Shown here piece by piece: positions 12,681-25,291 of a DNA stretch of 64,000 bases. How positions within the stretch are numbered: the first letter of the stretch is position 1; the number at the start of each line of letters is the position of its first letter. Source of the DNA: Warburgia ugandensis (Eukaryota > Streptophyta > Magnoliopsida > Canellales > Canellaceae). Under the pieces are notes generated by a model. It was not told the DNA's origin, ran no database searches, and saw nothing but the letters and a program-made list of their open reading frames with translations. Location: positions 51,725,136-51,789,135 of the forward strand of contig CP141136.1 in assembly GCA_035236585.1 (NCBI GenBank), given 5' to 3'. Both the position numbers and the translations under genes were made by a program.

Positions 12681-13199
12681 ATAGGAAATTCGTCCTCAAA
12701 ATTCTTCTCATGTTATTCTTTAGCCACTTTTAAAGGTATCCCCCTATTATAAGATAACTAAATTGTGTCAACAATTCTAACATTAGCATTAATAAACAAA
12801 TAGTTTCACATCATGTCATCTCCTTATATACCAAATCACATATAAATTGATAAGTTGAAAATCATTTCAGATTAAACAACTAAGAATTCAACTAGAACAT
12901 GTCATAATCACATATAATGCAATCAACATAACCCAAACTCTCATCTATAAGTTAATTATCTGTGTCCCACTCTAGCATCAGTAAAATTTCCATACCAATA
13001 AAATCAAACCATCTCAACTAATTAGTAGGCAAATCTATAGCAAATCCATTATAGATGACATGAGTTCACCCATAGTCAATCATTTATCAAATCAAAACTT
13101 GAGCATATAGCTTACCAATAGGAAATCATATGCTCATCAAAACTAGAGCATAAACTCACCCATAGGAAATCATATTCTAGTCAAAATCAGAGCATCTCA
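12681..13199 (-). mobile_element. E internal region, 3' tail piece
   Basis: This non-coding tail runs between truncated pol and PPT. Near 13080-13200 it contains a repeated motif of about 50 bp (ATAGGAAATCATATKCTCAT types). It continues on the other side of C at 36258: the joined reading matches element D around 40140-40200, which confirms that C is an insertion. Confidence 0.7.
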
Positions 13200-13739
13200 A
13201 CTCATGTAACATTCCAAATTTTTAGATCCCAAATTAAGTAAACTTTGGAAAATGATAAATTGGGATGAAATGAATATATTGAATTTTCTATATTTGGAGT
13301 TTTATAAGTGAAAGACTGGATGGACATCAAATCTAGCATTGAGATCTCTATAATTGGATTGTACTTGGAAAGACAATTCAAAAGGCACTATGTTTGTTGA
13401 AATCAGAATTTGGATGGAGAAGATATGATGATTTAAAGATTTAGGGACATTTTTGAAAAAAAAGAAAATCTACCTTAAATAGGGGGGCTGAAATTGATAC
13501 TGGCACCCCACCCCATTTAAGTGAGACGAGAACAGAGCATTAGGTTTGTTCCCAAAACTGACAAGCGTGGAGGAGCCGATGAGGGAGAAATAAGGAAGAG
13601 AGAATAAGAAAGGAGAAGAAAGGGAAGGAGAGGAGGAGGAGAAGAGAGAAGAGAGAGGAGGGATAGAAGCTTCACGTCGGCAAAACAGGAAAAATCGGTG
13701 TTTTTGGATTTGCATCCAAAAGGTAAGATCCACAAAACC

Positions 13740-14789
13740 ACGAAGACTAGGGTTTTTTTCTTTAATGCAATTTTAAAATAACAAGCTTTCACTTGCAAGA
13801 TTGATCTCTATTTTTAAAATAATTTTTCAAAATGAATGTAGCAAAAAAATTTCTTTTATTTGTAACTTTTTCATGAAAACCCCAAGTGTCATTAATTTGC
13901 TAAGATATCCACATTCATGACATCTATTGTGAGTTGAAATTCTATCATTTGATTTGATCTATCACTACTTTAAGCTTTTTAGTAATATTATTATTGTACA
14001 GATTATTGATTTTGAGTAGTTGGCTTGATGTGTTTACCGAAAATTCTATGCATGAATTGATTGACTACTACTATTTTGGTAATGTTTATATTGCTACTTA
14101 ATGGATTCGATAAAAGTTCCATGATTTGGTGCATGAATTAATTGACTGCTACTATTTTTATAATTTTTATATTGCTAATTAATAGATTTGATAAAAGTTC
14201 CATGGTTTGGAAATGTGTAAATGAGTTTTATAATTTATTCATAAATACCCATGGATACACAAAATCGAATTGCATGATCTTATTACTTTTCTTAAAATTA
14301 CGCTTTTGCATGCCATATTTTCAAATTAGTAGTATCAGGTCACCTACTGAGTATGATGAATACTCAACCAAATCCATTATTTTTTAGATGAAACAAAGTA
14401 TGATTAGAAGCAGCTTCAGAGAGTGTGAGTATTGCAGTCAAGTGAGAGAAGGTAAGGCTAAGTGAGGATATAATTGCACCAGATTTCATACTGAGCAATC
14501 CTTTTAGTATTTGATGTAAAATTGGTTGTAAGTGATTATTTGTAACTTGGGCTATGATTAAGAATCTTGAGAATAATAATTATACATTTTTATATTTTTT
14601 CCAAAAGTTGCCATGGTATGATTCATTAAATGTTCATTGAGATTAATTAATGACACCTGGGGTTTTTGTGAAAAAGTTACAAATAAAAGAAAATTTTTCA
14701 CTGCATTTATTTAAAAAATAGAGATCAATCTCACATGTAAAAGCTTATTATTTTAAAATTGCATTATAAAAAAAAGCCCGAGTCGTCGC
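13740..14789. mobile_element. Element F: 1.05-kb insertion with LTR-U5-like inverted termini
   Basis: A 5-bp TSD AAACC lies at 13735-13739 and 14790-14794. The matching site in the C 3' LTR (33747-33765) lacks the insertion. Its two ends are about 150-bp inverted repeats (roughly 13740-13895 and 14640-14789) with termini ACGAAGACTAGGG and, reverse-complemented, GCGACGACTCGGG. These resemble the U5 end of the local LTRs (reverse complement TGTGACGACTCGGG). The interior has a direct repeat of about 80 bp (14050-14130 and 14131-14212) and CCTACTGAGTAT...ATACTCAA near 14342-14367, a palindrome also found in B/G LTRs. No coding capacity is evident; the frame at 14142-14387 is AT-rich noise. It could be a small LTR with a foldback end or an unrelated TIR element. 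Confidence 0.7.
14050..14212 (+). repeat. Direct repeat of about 80 bp inside F
   Basis: Two adjacent units each contain GCATGAATTRATTGACT, CTACTATTT and GATAAAAGTTCCATG. Divergence is around 10-15% by eye. Confidence 0.75.
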
Positions 14790-17700
14790 AAACCCAACTC
14801 GTGATTTCATGTATTTTGCAAAATCTGCACTGTTCATGCTAGATCTAGGTTTTTATGATGATCCAACCGTCCATTTTCAAATTAAAATTTATGGATAGGT
14901 AATTAGGTGCCTAATGTAAGCTTGATCAAACTGAGATTGTCGATCCTGGCTGAAAGCCGATCAGACAATCTCAGCTGTCCAATCGATCACTATTCACACA
15001 GTGACTTCTTGACATCTAATCGATGATCAGACACCACGAATGAGTTTTAGAGCATGAAAATCACTAGGTTAAGGAAAAAATTGAAGATCTAGAAGGAAAG
15101 TTAATGAACAATCTCAACCAGTACATCAAACGGTAGAGGAATAAGAGCCTAGCAACACCTGATAGGTGATCAGATGATGCATTGCATTCCTAGACCTTAA
15201 ATTTACATAAGATGAGCTAAATTTTATTAATTCATTAGCTTAAATTTTTAATAACATGGAGAGATCAAGATCTAACCACTTTTACCCATCTAATCACCAA
15301 TTTAGGGAATGAATAGTAGATTAAAAGGTGATTTAACATTATCTCTCACATCTGGTCAGTGATAAGTCATTGATGAATGACTGATTATAACCCTAATGAC
15401 CTTAGACAATCCATGAGGTTGGAAAATAGACCAACAACCTAAGTAACTAAGTTCATATAGTGAGGAATGAGGAATTGTATGGAACTTAATGGTTCTAGGA
15501 TTCATAGGTTATTGGACTATCAAATTAGGGCTAGAATAGATTCCTTTTTGTAATGGTTTAATAACTTGACATTGATAAGGAACCTAAAATATCTATAGGT
15601 TAATCCATGAATTGATAAGAAGGGATATAACTAAACTGAGGAGCATGGCAAGGGAGGTAGGCAGTTTTAACATCGGTATACTCTTATTAAACATGAAAAC
15701 TATTTATTTCTACTTTATCATGCTTGAAGGGGTTTAGGATTGCATTTTTGAGAGTTTGAATTATGCAGTTAACATATTAGTTTTTCATGCAAAGTATTAG
15801 TGCTGAAATGCCATGTTTATTCACTTTGCGATTGGAAACTTATTATCTAAAAATGTATTTGCAAATACATGAAATTGTGATTATTTATGAAACGTAGGGG
15901 GGTGTGAAATCCTTAGACTAAACCAATAGTGAGGTCATTGTTACATGGCTATATCTTAGCCTGAGATTTGAATTGCATGATTTCACCAATGCATGAATTT
16001 CTATGGTTTTATTAGTTATATCGGCATGTGATGATGCCTAGTATAATTATCCTATGGAGGGGATATGGTGACCCATTGAACGCTATGCTAGGAGGGTGTA
16101 GACTAATCATCCCCCTTCAAAAATTTGATGTATATGTGTGAGACACTAGGCTGGGGAGGGCCAAATTCAGGTATGATACCATGGGTATGTCATAGCCTGG
16201 AACACAGTGTAGGGAGTCTGTCCATCTATGTATTGCCGTGATAGCCACGGACTAATTTGGCTTTGTCCGTAGCACAGGGGGTCCATTATTTTTAGATTTA
16301 TATAGATATAGCGCGATAGTGTAGGTGCATGACACCCTAGAAATTTAGGTCTATAATGAGTACTCATGACCAACGGCAAATGGCTAGATGTTAAGTGTTT
16401 CCACTCGTGAGACCTCAAGGAGTTTCTAATGGGTGTATATATATATATATATATGTTTATTGAGACACATTGATATTATTGAAGCATTATATGGTTTAAA
16501 TACTTTTCAACTATTGATTCTTGATAATTTTATCTATTGATTATTGATGATGATTTACTATGCAATTGGATGAGTTTATTTATGAAATGAAGTGAAGATT
16601 TGAGTTTGGCAATCATTCATAGATTAGTATTGTCTTGAAACAATAAGAATGGATATTAAAACTGATACATTGAATTAGTCTAGCATGGAATTGGTTTGTA
16701 AATCATGATATTGATTTCATTGTTTATTCTATTACTCATTTTGCATTATATTCTATCAAACTGCATAACATGTGATTTTATGTATCTTATTGGATTAAAA
16801 CTACATGAACTCATACTTTTGATGATGAAACTAACTACACAAGCACAAGATTGCTAAGACATTATAAATTGTTTACAATGTCTTAGGTCTAAAGAAATAG
16901 AACAAGAAAATCGGAGCAAAAGACGGTGATAGAGATCTAAAGAGAAGAACATGACAGGTATAATCTTCAAGTTTGCAACATAGTTACAATTTGATAAACT
17001 AATGTGATATTAACTTAATATTATTTTGGTTTGTTACACATGGGTATGTAAATGGAGTTATCAAGATGTGGCTATGACTGGAGTGGTCTTGGGATGTCGT
17101 TTTTAGTCCTAGCCTTTTAGCACTACAAAAATGTCCTTGTTTATTTAAATTTAAATAGACATATGTGTGTGGATGGATTTCAGAGGGAGATGGAGTCTCC
17201 ATTATTTATTTTGAGTATATATTGTGTTTATTAGGTTATCGTATTGCATGCATTAATTGCGCAAGGTCCAAAATATAGGAGAGGCTTTGTTGGATTTTTT
17301 ATAAGAATGTGATATCTATGGGACCCTAGATTTTTCCCAAAAAAAATTCACATTTATTTTCAAAAGGTGGCATGCCTCTAATTTTAAAATTCAAAAATAG
17401 CGGAAGATAGTTTTCTTTGAAATTCATTTTTTCAAAAACCTAGATGTCACCTCAACTTCCATACTATACATAATATAGTTTTTTATAGAAGATAGACATG
17501 CATTTTATGAAATAACAAGACCCATCTAGTGGTTCACATACATACCCCCTATAATGATTATATTAAATGTTCAAGTAGCATAATCCAAATAACTAACTAC
17601 ACAATATAAAAAATTTAACAAAATATATAATTTAGCACTAAAGTATGGCTATTAAACTCCTCTTGCTTGTGTATGTCTTCTCCTTTATGTCTATATCTGA

Positions 17701-19411
17701 GATATTGTAAACATAAAACATTTACAATATCTTAGCAAGATATGCTTGGTAGGGGAGAGTTAAGAAAATATGCTAATTACATATGAATTAAGAATTTTAC
17801 ATCAATTAAAATATTCAATTTCATCCTGATGCTTATATGGGATGAAGTTTACAACATGGTTCATAATTCAATAATTTCATTAATAATTCAATGATCTACA
17901 AGTCATTAATAAAATAACTATTTATAATTATTCTTCATCATGTGAATATAATAATCACACTTTCGAGATTACACTTTACATGATACATATAATTCACTGG
18001 TATTTTAAATATTTATCATTATCATTTTCCATATGATGCCATACTCCAATTCTATGAACTATACTTTGTATAATATATCTATCCATTGATTTCCCCATAC
18101 ATAAACTTTTATGAAACTATACCCTCCAACATATACATATAGGACTATATCATATATATTAAAATCATTAAATGTCATACAAAGTTATGAACATAGTCCA
18201 TAGGTTTTATAACTTCCATTCCCAAACTATACCGGGTCTCTTACATATATCCCTTACCATATAGGGTTTATAAAACTCTAGCCACTGCTGGTAATATCAT
18301 AAAAGGCATCTCATCATGCCATGGAATTGCACTATGCCTATCATATGTGCATCATAATGCAAAATACACAAGAACTACTATGCCACAATCTAAATTTGTA
18401 CAGCGCACTTGGATAATTGCATAATAATCCACTGATGCCAACTATGGAAATAACAAAATCCATGTCCGCATGAGGGGGGACCATGGTTGTCACAGTGAAA
18501 GCCTTCCCATGATTGTCCCACCCAATGTTTAGCCTCTTATTGGGCATCATATCCGTCATGTAAATTTCAGGAAGCAGGTGGCCAAACCCTCGTAACTTCC
18601 CTAGCATAGCATTTCCATTCCTAAAGTTGTGGAAAACAAAATCACAAGCCACCATGCTTGTATGTAAAATACTAATATACAAGTGTCTTACCTGTTCATA
18701 ATATATATATATATATATATGAATATCTCATCATAATTATAACATCCTCACTTATTAGGTGATTGCCTACCAAGGATGTAATGTAGAATCCTGTAGAATC
18801 CTAGACTCACACATCACATATGATGTACTGGTACCCATGTATCATAAAAGTCTTTTTATCACAATAACAACTATGATATTTTTAAGAACAAATCGTGTGT
18901 ATCTTTTGATATCATTCAGTAGGCTTCAATTATAAACATGTCATTCATGTAACATTTCAAATCACAAATTTTCATCATTCACAAGTAAACATTTTTCATC
19001 ATCATATATCATATGAAATGCACAATTTAAATGACATAATATCTATCATAAGAATAAGATCATATATAAAAACATGCATCTTACTATTACGATGTGCTTT
19101 CTTAATTCTCCACCTACCTCCTGTAGCAAGTTCATCCATTTCCACTAGCTAATCGACGATGCTTGCAAAGTCCCACAGATCCATATTGATCTAATCCTTA
19201 TTCTTCACTTGAATTCGTAAAATCAAGTAATCAATTAGTAATCCCAAGGGAATAATCCTTTTTAACAACTTTTATGATATGGACCATAGAATTTGATTGT
19301 ATTCCATACCTAAATTCCTCGATTGATCTCTAATAACCCACATAGAAAAGATAAAGTGAATTGTTCATCATAAGCAAAACACAGGGCCATTTCCAGTAGT
19401 AACTTCCCATG

Positions 19412-21988
19412 TGTTTTTGAAAACCCCGAGCGTCATTTGCTTCCACAACAATCAAAGTAGTTTTTTGAAAAACTTCAATAATCATAATTGTTTTTCCCCA
19501 GGTCTATTAAGTCATAGCACACAACCCAACTGTAAATAAATACAAATACATGTCCAAAGGGTAGAGAGTTTACTCACATGTATAGTTGTCTCCTTTGTTT
19601 ATTCACTTGCTCGTAGCACTAATATCTCTTGAGGTGTCTTCTATTTGTAAGTGGAACTATCCTGAAAAATGTTAAGGATAGGGTGAGTATATACTATACT
19701 CAGTAGGAGTCTATCACTACTAGTTTTTACAATGCATGCTACGTTTAAAATCATAAGCTCTTTAAAACCTGTGCATGTTTGAACACTCATATTCAATATC
19801 GATACCAAAAACCATTGTCAAATTGGAATACTAACGACTTAAAGAATTGCACAAACCAAGTCAAAAGTATCATATATATATCATATATCATAAACATAAT
19901 GATATGCATAAGATGCTCCACTAAATCCAACTCATGGATATCTGGTATGGTCGACCAACCTCATGTCATGCCATATGCAATGCAAGTAAATCCACGAAAC
20001 CATAGGGTCCAACTATGCCCACGACCTCGCTGCCGTGTGGTCCTCGAGTACCTAGGGACACAGAATCATAGCCTCCACGGGGCATATGACACACTGACCC
20101 AGTGCCGTGACACCAGTGGTAGCCCCCTGTACCACATGTAGTCGACGTAGGGACATTGCCCTTTTTGGGCGTGGTACCCATCCCACCTAATAGTAGTAGA
20201 GGCTAGAGGCCAACCCAGACCTCTAGGCATAGCGCCCATGAGCTTATCAGCCCAAATCATATCAGATCAAATAAGCGAAAACATCTTTTTCAAAACTTGT
20301 CCTCTTTGACTCTCTCACAACTGCCTACCCAGCGTCTTTCGGGTACTCCAATGTCTTTTGGTAACCCTCAAGGACATGCAATTTTTCAAGAACTCAATGC
20401 TCACAAATCATGCAATATATGCAATTTTTTGCAAACACATGTCTATGCATAATGTATTTATCATATGTACGCTAAATTAAGTCATGCTAAACAAGTCATG
20501 TACTTATACTTAAAACATGCATTTTCAAAACAATCATGGCTCTTTTAAAAAGTCTAGTAGCGATAGAGCACCTACCTCAAAGTCTCCTAGAGTCGCGTCC
20601 TTTATCACATCAACCCGTCCCTAGGTCTCATTTATAAACTCCTGGGTATGAATGCATACAAGGAGTCCTTATCAATTTCAATCTATTTAGACATTAGATC
20701 GTTAGATTTGCCTTTTAGGGTCCATGGGTCCTTGCGTACTTCATTGTCAGGCTGGATCCTATGATGTGGATCTACTATTCCATGGCTAACTCTGTAAATT
20801 GTCCTGTAATCCTAACTTTAAAGTCTCATTGGGTCCGTGTGTCCCAGTTCCCAGGACACCTGTGCATCCTGGTTGAACCGCGACCGCCTCACGTGCGTGG
20901 GCGCCCAAAGGCCGCGCCAGGGACCGCGTTTTGCATGCGGACATGCATGCTCAAGCAACGCGCTATGACCCGCATCTTGGATGGCATTGTATGAACACAC
21001 CTTTCGGTGTAGCATGGCACGTCTCAGCTCCCAGGGCACCCCATGCATCCTGGTCGAGCCAGGCCCCATGCCACATATCGCGCACGCACCCGAAGGCCAC
21101 ACTTGGGATAGTGTATGCACTGTCGTACGCCCAGAACCCATCTCACGGACCTAGTCCCAGGCATACGTGCAGCATGGCGTCCCTAGGATGCCTTGTTCGT
21201 GCAGGGCCAGCCCAAGCAGGCTTGGAGCATTTTCCGGCCAGGAAACCCGGCTAGAAAATGGGTGGGAAAAGACCAGATCCGGCATGGATCTGGCCTGGGG
21301 GAAGTAAACAGAGAGAAAGAAGGGGGAAACAACTTACTTGGGTAGCTTAGGAGCGCCTATTGCCGGTGGTGCGTTTCCCTCTGCCGAAAATCCATGTTTG
21401 TTGGAACCCACGAAGGGGAAAACCCCAATGCCAGACCAGAATAAGAGGAGAGATGGGAATGGGGAGAATGGCTGGCCCGACTAGGGCCTGGCCATTGCTG
21501 GAAACACGCAGAGAGATGGGTTTGAGATGGGTTTCTGGTTTTTTCCGGAAACCCCAGTCCCAAAATTGCCGAAAAATGTGTTTTTGGAGAGGGGGGAGAT
21601 GGGGCTTTTTATAGCCCTACTATGGCGGTGCTGCCATTGGCGGTGGCAAATTTCTCTGGAAACTAGGGTTTCTGGAGAAATATAAAGGAAGAAGATGATG
21701 GGGTGCTGTTATCAAAACGACCCCCTGTGTTTTCTGCCTTTTTCATGTTTAATTCAAATTATAGAACTGCCCCTGATCTTTAAACAGCCGTAACTTCTTC
21801 ATACGAACTCCGTTTTCGGCGTTCTTTGAGGCATTGGATTCCATTTTTCGAGTAGAATCTAATGGTACCAAATTTCCACACAAATTCATTTGTTTAATAT
21901 TTTAAATAAAGTGAAACATTTAACTCACTTCATTTCCTATAGAATGTCCAATTTTTGTTAAAATAGAGTAAATTGCTCGGGCATTACA
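19412..21988 (-). mobile_element. B 3' LTR, truncated at its U5 end
   Basis: It starts (minus) TGTAATGCCCGAGC at 21988 and aligns with the 5' LTR throughout at high identity by eye. A GC-rich domain of about 400 bp (20860-21260) contains two imperfect units around GCATCCTGGTYGARCC. The core TATA-like box is at 21606-21613. Frames called in the GC-rich part (20761-21254) have no recognisable domain. Confidence 0.85.
21606..21613 (-). promoter_or_regulatory. B LTR TATA box
   Basis: Minus strand GGGCTATAAAAAGCCCC: TATAAAAA sits between GGGCT and AGCCC arms. The same sequence is in the 5' LTR at 27611-27618. The related G LTR has an analogous palindromic TATA at 51841-51860. Confidence 0.6.
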
Positions 21989-22006
21989 TAATACCCCCTT
22001 AAAAGA
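21989..22006 (-). other. B polypurine tract
   Basis: Minus strand reads TCTTTTAAGGGGGTATTA directly before LTR start TGTAATGCCC, preceded by GAATTTTGAGGACAAAAT. Confidence 0.75.
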
Positions 22007-25000
22007 ATTTTGTCCTCAAAATTCCATAAATTATCATCTTCAAGGTATTTTGTCTCTTAGATAACTTCATGGTGAATGCATTCTCCCTTAGAAATCAAAT
22101 CTAGGCTCATCCTCACTTATCATTTTTATTGTTCCTTCTACATGGCCTTACCTATAAGGGCCGCTTTCGCTGCGTACTTTGATGCATACTCCCATACGTG
22201 CCAATTTAACAATACTAGTTTCTAGCGATAACTCATCTTTCTTGAAATCCTTAGATGCTTATACTTTTCTCATCATGTATAGGATAGTCTCCTCGTAGGA
22301 TCATGCTTCTTTATTTATGTATAAATTACTCCATACTTCTTTGAGATCATATTATCTTAGTTCTCCTATTTTTCTTCTTGTCTTTCATCTAATGATCTCT
22401 TCATCATCCATATCTCCTTCTAATGGTTGGTTATATGCCATTAGTAAGAGTCCAAAAATTACCTTCTTTCTATTGTGTATAACTTTGCTTCTTATCTTTT
22501 ATATTTGTCCCCAAGATACTTCAATAACTGACATGGTATCATGTGCTCTATAGCCAAACCCTTGATTAACTTCAAATTTCAACTGTCTGTCGTTTTCCAT
22601 ATGTGACTTTATAGCCAATTAGTAGTATCTTCCATCGAGGACCTTATCATATACTGAAAGTAAAATGTCCTAACTCTATATCCAATCGAATTCATTAAAC
22701 GCTTTTCTCATGTCAAATGGTAATGGTCGATTCATCATCGTGGTTCAAATGTTCTCGTCCAAAGTCCTTATCTCACTATTCACATCAATTGTCATTAGGA
22801 TTTCCAATAATGTTCCCATTTATGTAAAAAGTCTATTATTCATAACCGAGTACCCTTACTAGGTCATCGTTGACTCCTTTGTCATCATCCTTTTTGTCCT
22901 TTCTTTGCTTGATGGTTTTTCTTCGTAACCTTTCAGTCCAAAAGTTTTATACTCAATCCGGTAGGGTTAGTCCTTAAGAAATTCTTTCAATTGATTTTTC
23001 GTACTTGGTATATGCTCATAACAACTAACTATTTGTCTAAAGGCAATGTAACCTTAAATCTTCACCTTATAGTGTGCTGGCCATCTCACCTTTCTTTTTC
23101 TTTTTTTTCCTTCCATCCCCTACGTCATTATATTGTTTAATCTTTTATCAAGGCTTTATTGTCAACCATGCAGTCTGTATTGTCAGGAGGTATCCTCATA
23201 AGTAGTGATTTTCTCAATTCCTCAAATTTTATCCTTCAAGTCCCTCCTCATACTTAACTTATAATAGCAGTTCTAAATCATCAAATTTGGAAAACACTCA
23301 GGTAAGCATGGAACATTTTTGTAGACATATAGAAAGACTTTATTTGATTACATATTGATCTCTTTCCAGATATATCTTTGTTATAAGCTCAAGGGTCTCT
23401 AAAGTGATCAGTACTTATCTACCTTTCTTTTCAGTCCAAGTCAGCAGCATCTTTCAGATCCACAATGATTTCTATGGTTTGTCATGGTATCTATTCAGGT
23501 TTGGAAAATCTTTCACATTGGTTTAGATCACTTCTTATTTTTGCTCCTATCTCAATTGCTACTGTCCTCATCATACTCATAGCTCCACCATGATATGGCC
23601 TAATCAACTCCAAGATGTGGCCTAATCAACTGACCTCATACCTGCAAATGACTTAGTCTAACAAGTACTTCTTTCAAGTAAAACTCATGTCCAAATACTT
23701 ATAATATCCCTCTGAGTATATAACTTTGACTACTAACTTATAGATACTGACATACTTGATTAATTAGGGTGGGATACCTTTATTTAGTCAATAGTACTCT
23801 AAAGGTAATGACTAAACAATGGTCTTAAGATTTTTGGTCTTCCAATCTATGATAGTAAGACCTTAATTTGATCCTTGATGGTACCCTACTTGCTGAAGAA
23901 AGACAAATGGACCAGTCACTGTTCTGGCTTAATTCCTTTTTCAATATACTTTATTGACTCATGTAGTGGCAAGGTAAGATATCACCAAATTTTCCTTTTT
24001 AAGAACTATATCTATTGGTGTTCCCCATGAGCTAATGGATCCAATAAGAATCTAATTGTAGTAATTGATATCAAACCATTAGTTGAATTTAATTTCTAGT
24101 TGCTCACCATTCCTCTTCGAAAATTTCTTGTCGCATAATCTCCTAAAATTCAATACTCTACTCAAAGTCTTAAACCCCATATGCTTTCTCTCTTTTATAC
24201 TCTTTTACAATAAGATCACCAACTCATCTAGTATTATTCTTTTGCATTTGTTTGATCTACCTTCCTATGGGATTCAAGATGGTAGAATTCTATGTATCTC
24301 CATAAAGTCATGATCTTCTTCTTTTGAATATTCAATATTTCATTGAATACTTATAGTTACATCTCTATCTCTTTCTTTCTTTTCTTCAAAATCCTCATTT
24401 TTGTCTACCTAGATCAATGTCTTCCTGTGCTTTGTTGCATATAATCGATACTGCATCTACTCCTTTAACAGATATGATAAACTGAATGCTTCTAAGAAAT
24501 TCTAAACTGTCTTAAGATCATTGCAATCCTCAATTGGCTATAGCCTCAATAAAATTCATACAATGTCTTAATAATGGCATTGAAGTTTTGGTCATGCTAT
24601 ACTTCTCTTACAAGTTCATGTTAGGATCAATCTATTATCATTCCTAGTATTATCATCAAAATCTTTTGATAACTCGGTTGAATTCATTTCCCTATCATAT
24701 TCGTGTCATATTCCTCATAATCATGTACGAGTCACAGTTATCTCTTAATATCATCTTGCATTCTCATCCCTCTTAGATTATCATCAAAATCTTCTTAAAG
24801 TCTGTCTTTTACATTCCCTATCATACTCATGTCATATGATAGTGTACTCATATTCTGATATTCTTTAGAAGGGTAAGATAGCCATCTAGGTTCTTCAATG
24901 TTCTCATCTTTGGTGAGATTGATCTCTTATAGGTCAGAAATATCTACCAATAAGTTCACTAACATCTTCCTTCATCATTCTCATAATATGATCCATATAT

Positions 25001-25278
25001 GAGTTTTTATATTTGCACCACACAACAATCCTTAATCCTTAAGTTGTCTTAGACTAGATTTTGGATAAGGGTTGCACTATCCTTTGCCTACTTGTTTGTT
25101 AAACCAAGCTGTGTTTCACCTATTTATTTATGGTGAACTGCCTTGTGCATTAATATTGTAATCCTCAAATAGAAGTAGTCATCTCTACTACTTCTATTTA
25201 TACTACTTCTTCTTGACTTTCTCTACTGTCTATGACCCTTGGACATGCTGGACTGGCTATGAAAGGATAAAACCAGGG
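22007..25278 (-). pseudogene. Decayed gag-pol of element B
   Basis: About 3.3 kb between PPT and PBS, minus sense, with stops in all frames. The clearest remnant is an RT palm segment around 23833-23884 reading SRIKLRSYYHRL, aligned with the [12 protein letters not shown] motif visible in G (about 55973-56012). A possible pol C-terminal piece lies near 22880-22990 but is uncertain. The internal region is too short for a full gag-pol (usually 5 kb or more in this group), so it was deleted as well as mutated. Plus-strand frames at 22317-22553 and 24083-24313 are antisense noise. Confidence 0.6.
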
Positions 25279-25290
25279 CTCTGATACCAA
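25279..25290 (-). other. B primer-binding site
   Basis: Minus strand reads TGGTATCAGAGC, complementary to the 3' end of initiator-Met tRNA, immediately inside the 5' LTR end (GTCGTCACA). Confidence 0.85.
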
Positions 25291-25291
25291 C

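Larger units (their letters stand above)
13205..17311 (+). mobile_element. C 5' LTR, first part (contains F)
   Basis: It starts TGTAACATTCC and matches 33001 onward. It contains a TATA-like TTAAATAGGGGGG (13475-13487), block TTGATACTGGCACCCCA (13494-13510), a sense purine tract (about 13561-13662), a splice-donor-like AAGGTAAGATC (13720-13730), the inserted element F, the distal hairpin near 16855-16890 and a second small hairpin near 17187-17201. It stops at A2's TSD. Confidence 0.85.

Noticed and set aside
13740..14789. Interpretation of F as a Mutator-like MITE
   Set aside because: TSD is 5 bp rather than the 9-11 bp of Mutator, and the tips resemble local LTR U5 ends. Not excluded fully.
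20761..21254. Overlapping frames of about 77-107 codons in a GC-rich block
   Set aside because: Lack of stops follows from high GC content; frames overlap on both strands, differ between the two B LTRs and show no domain.
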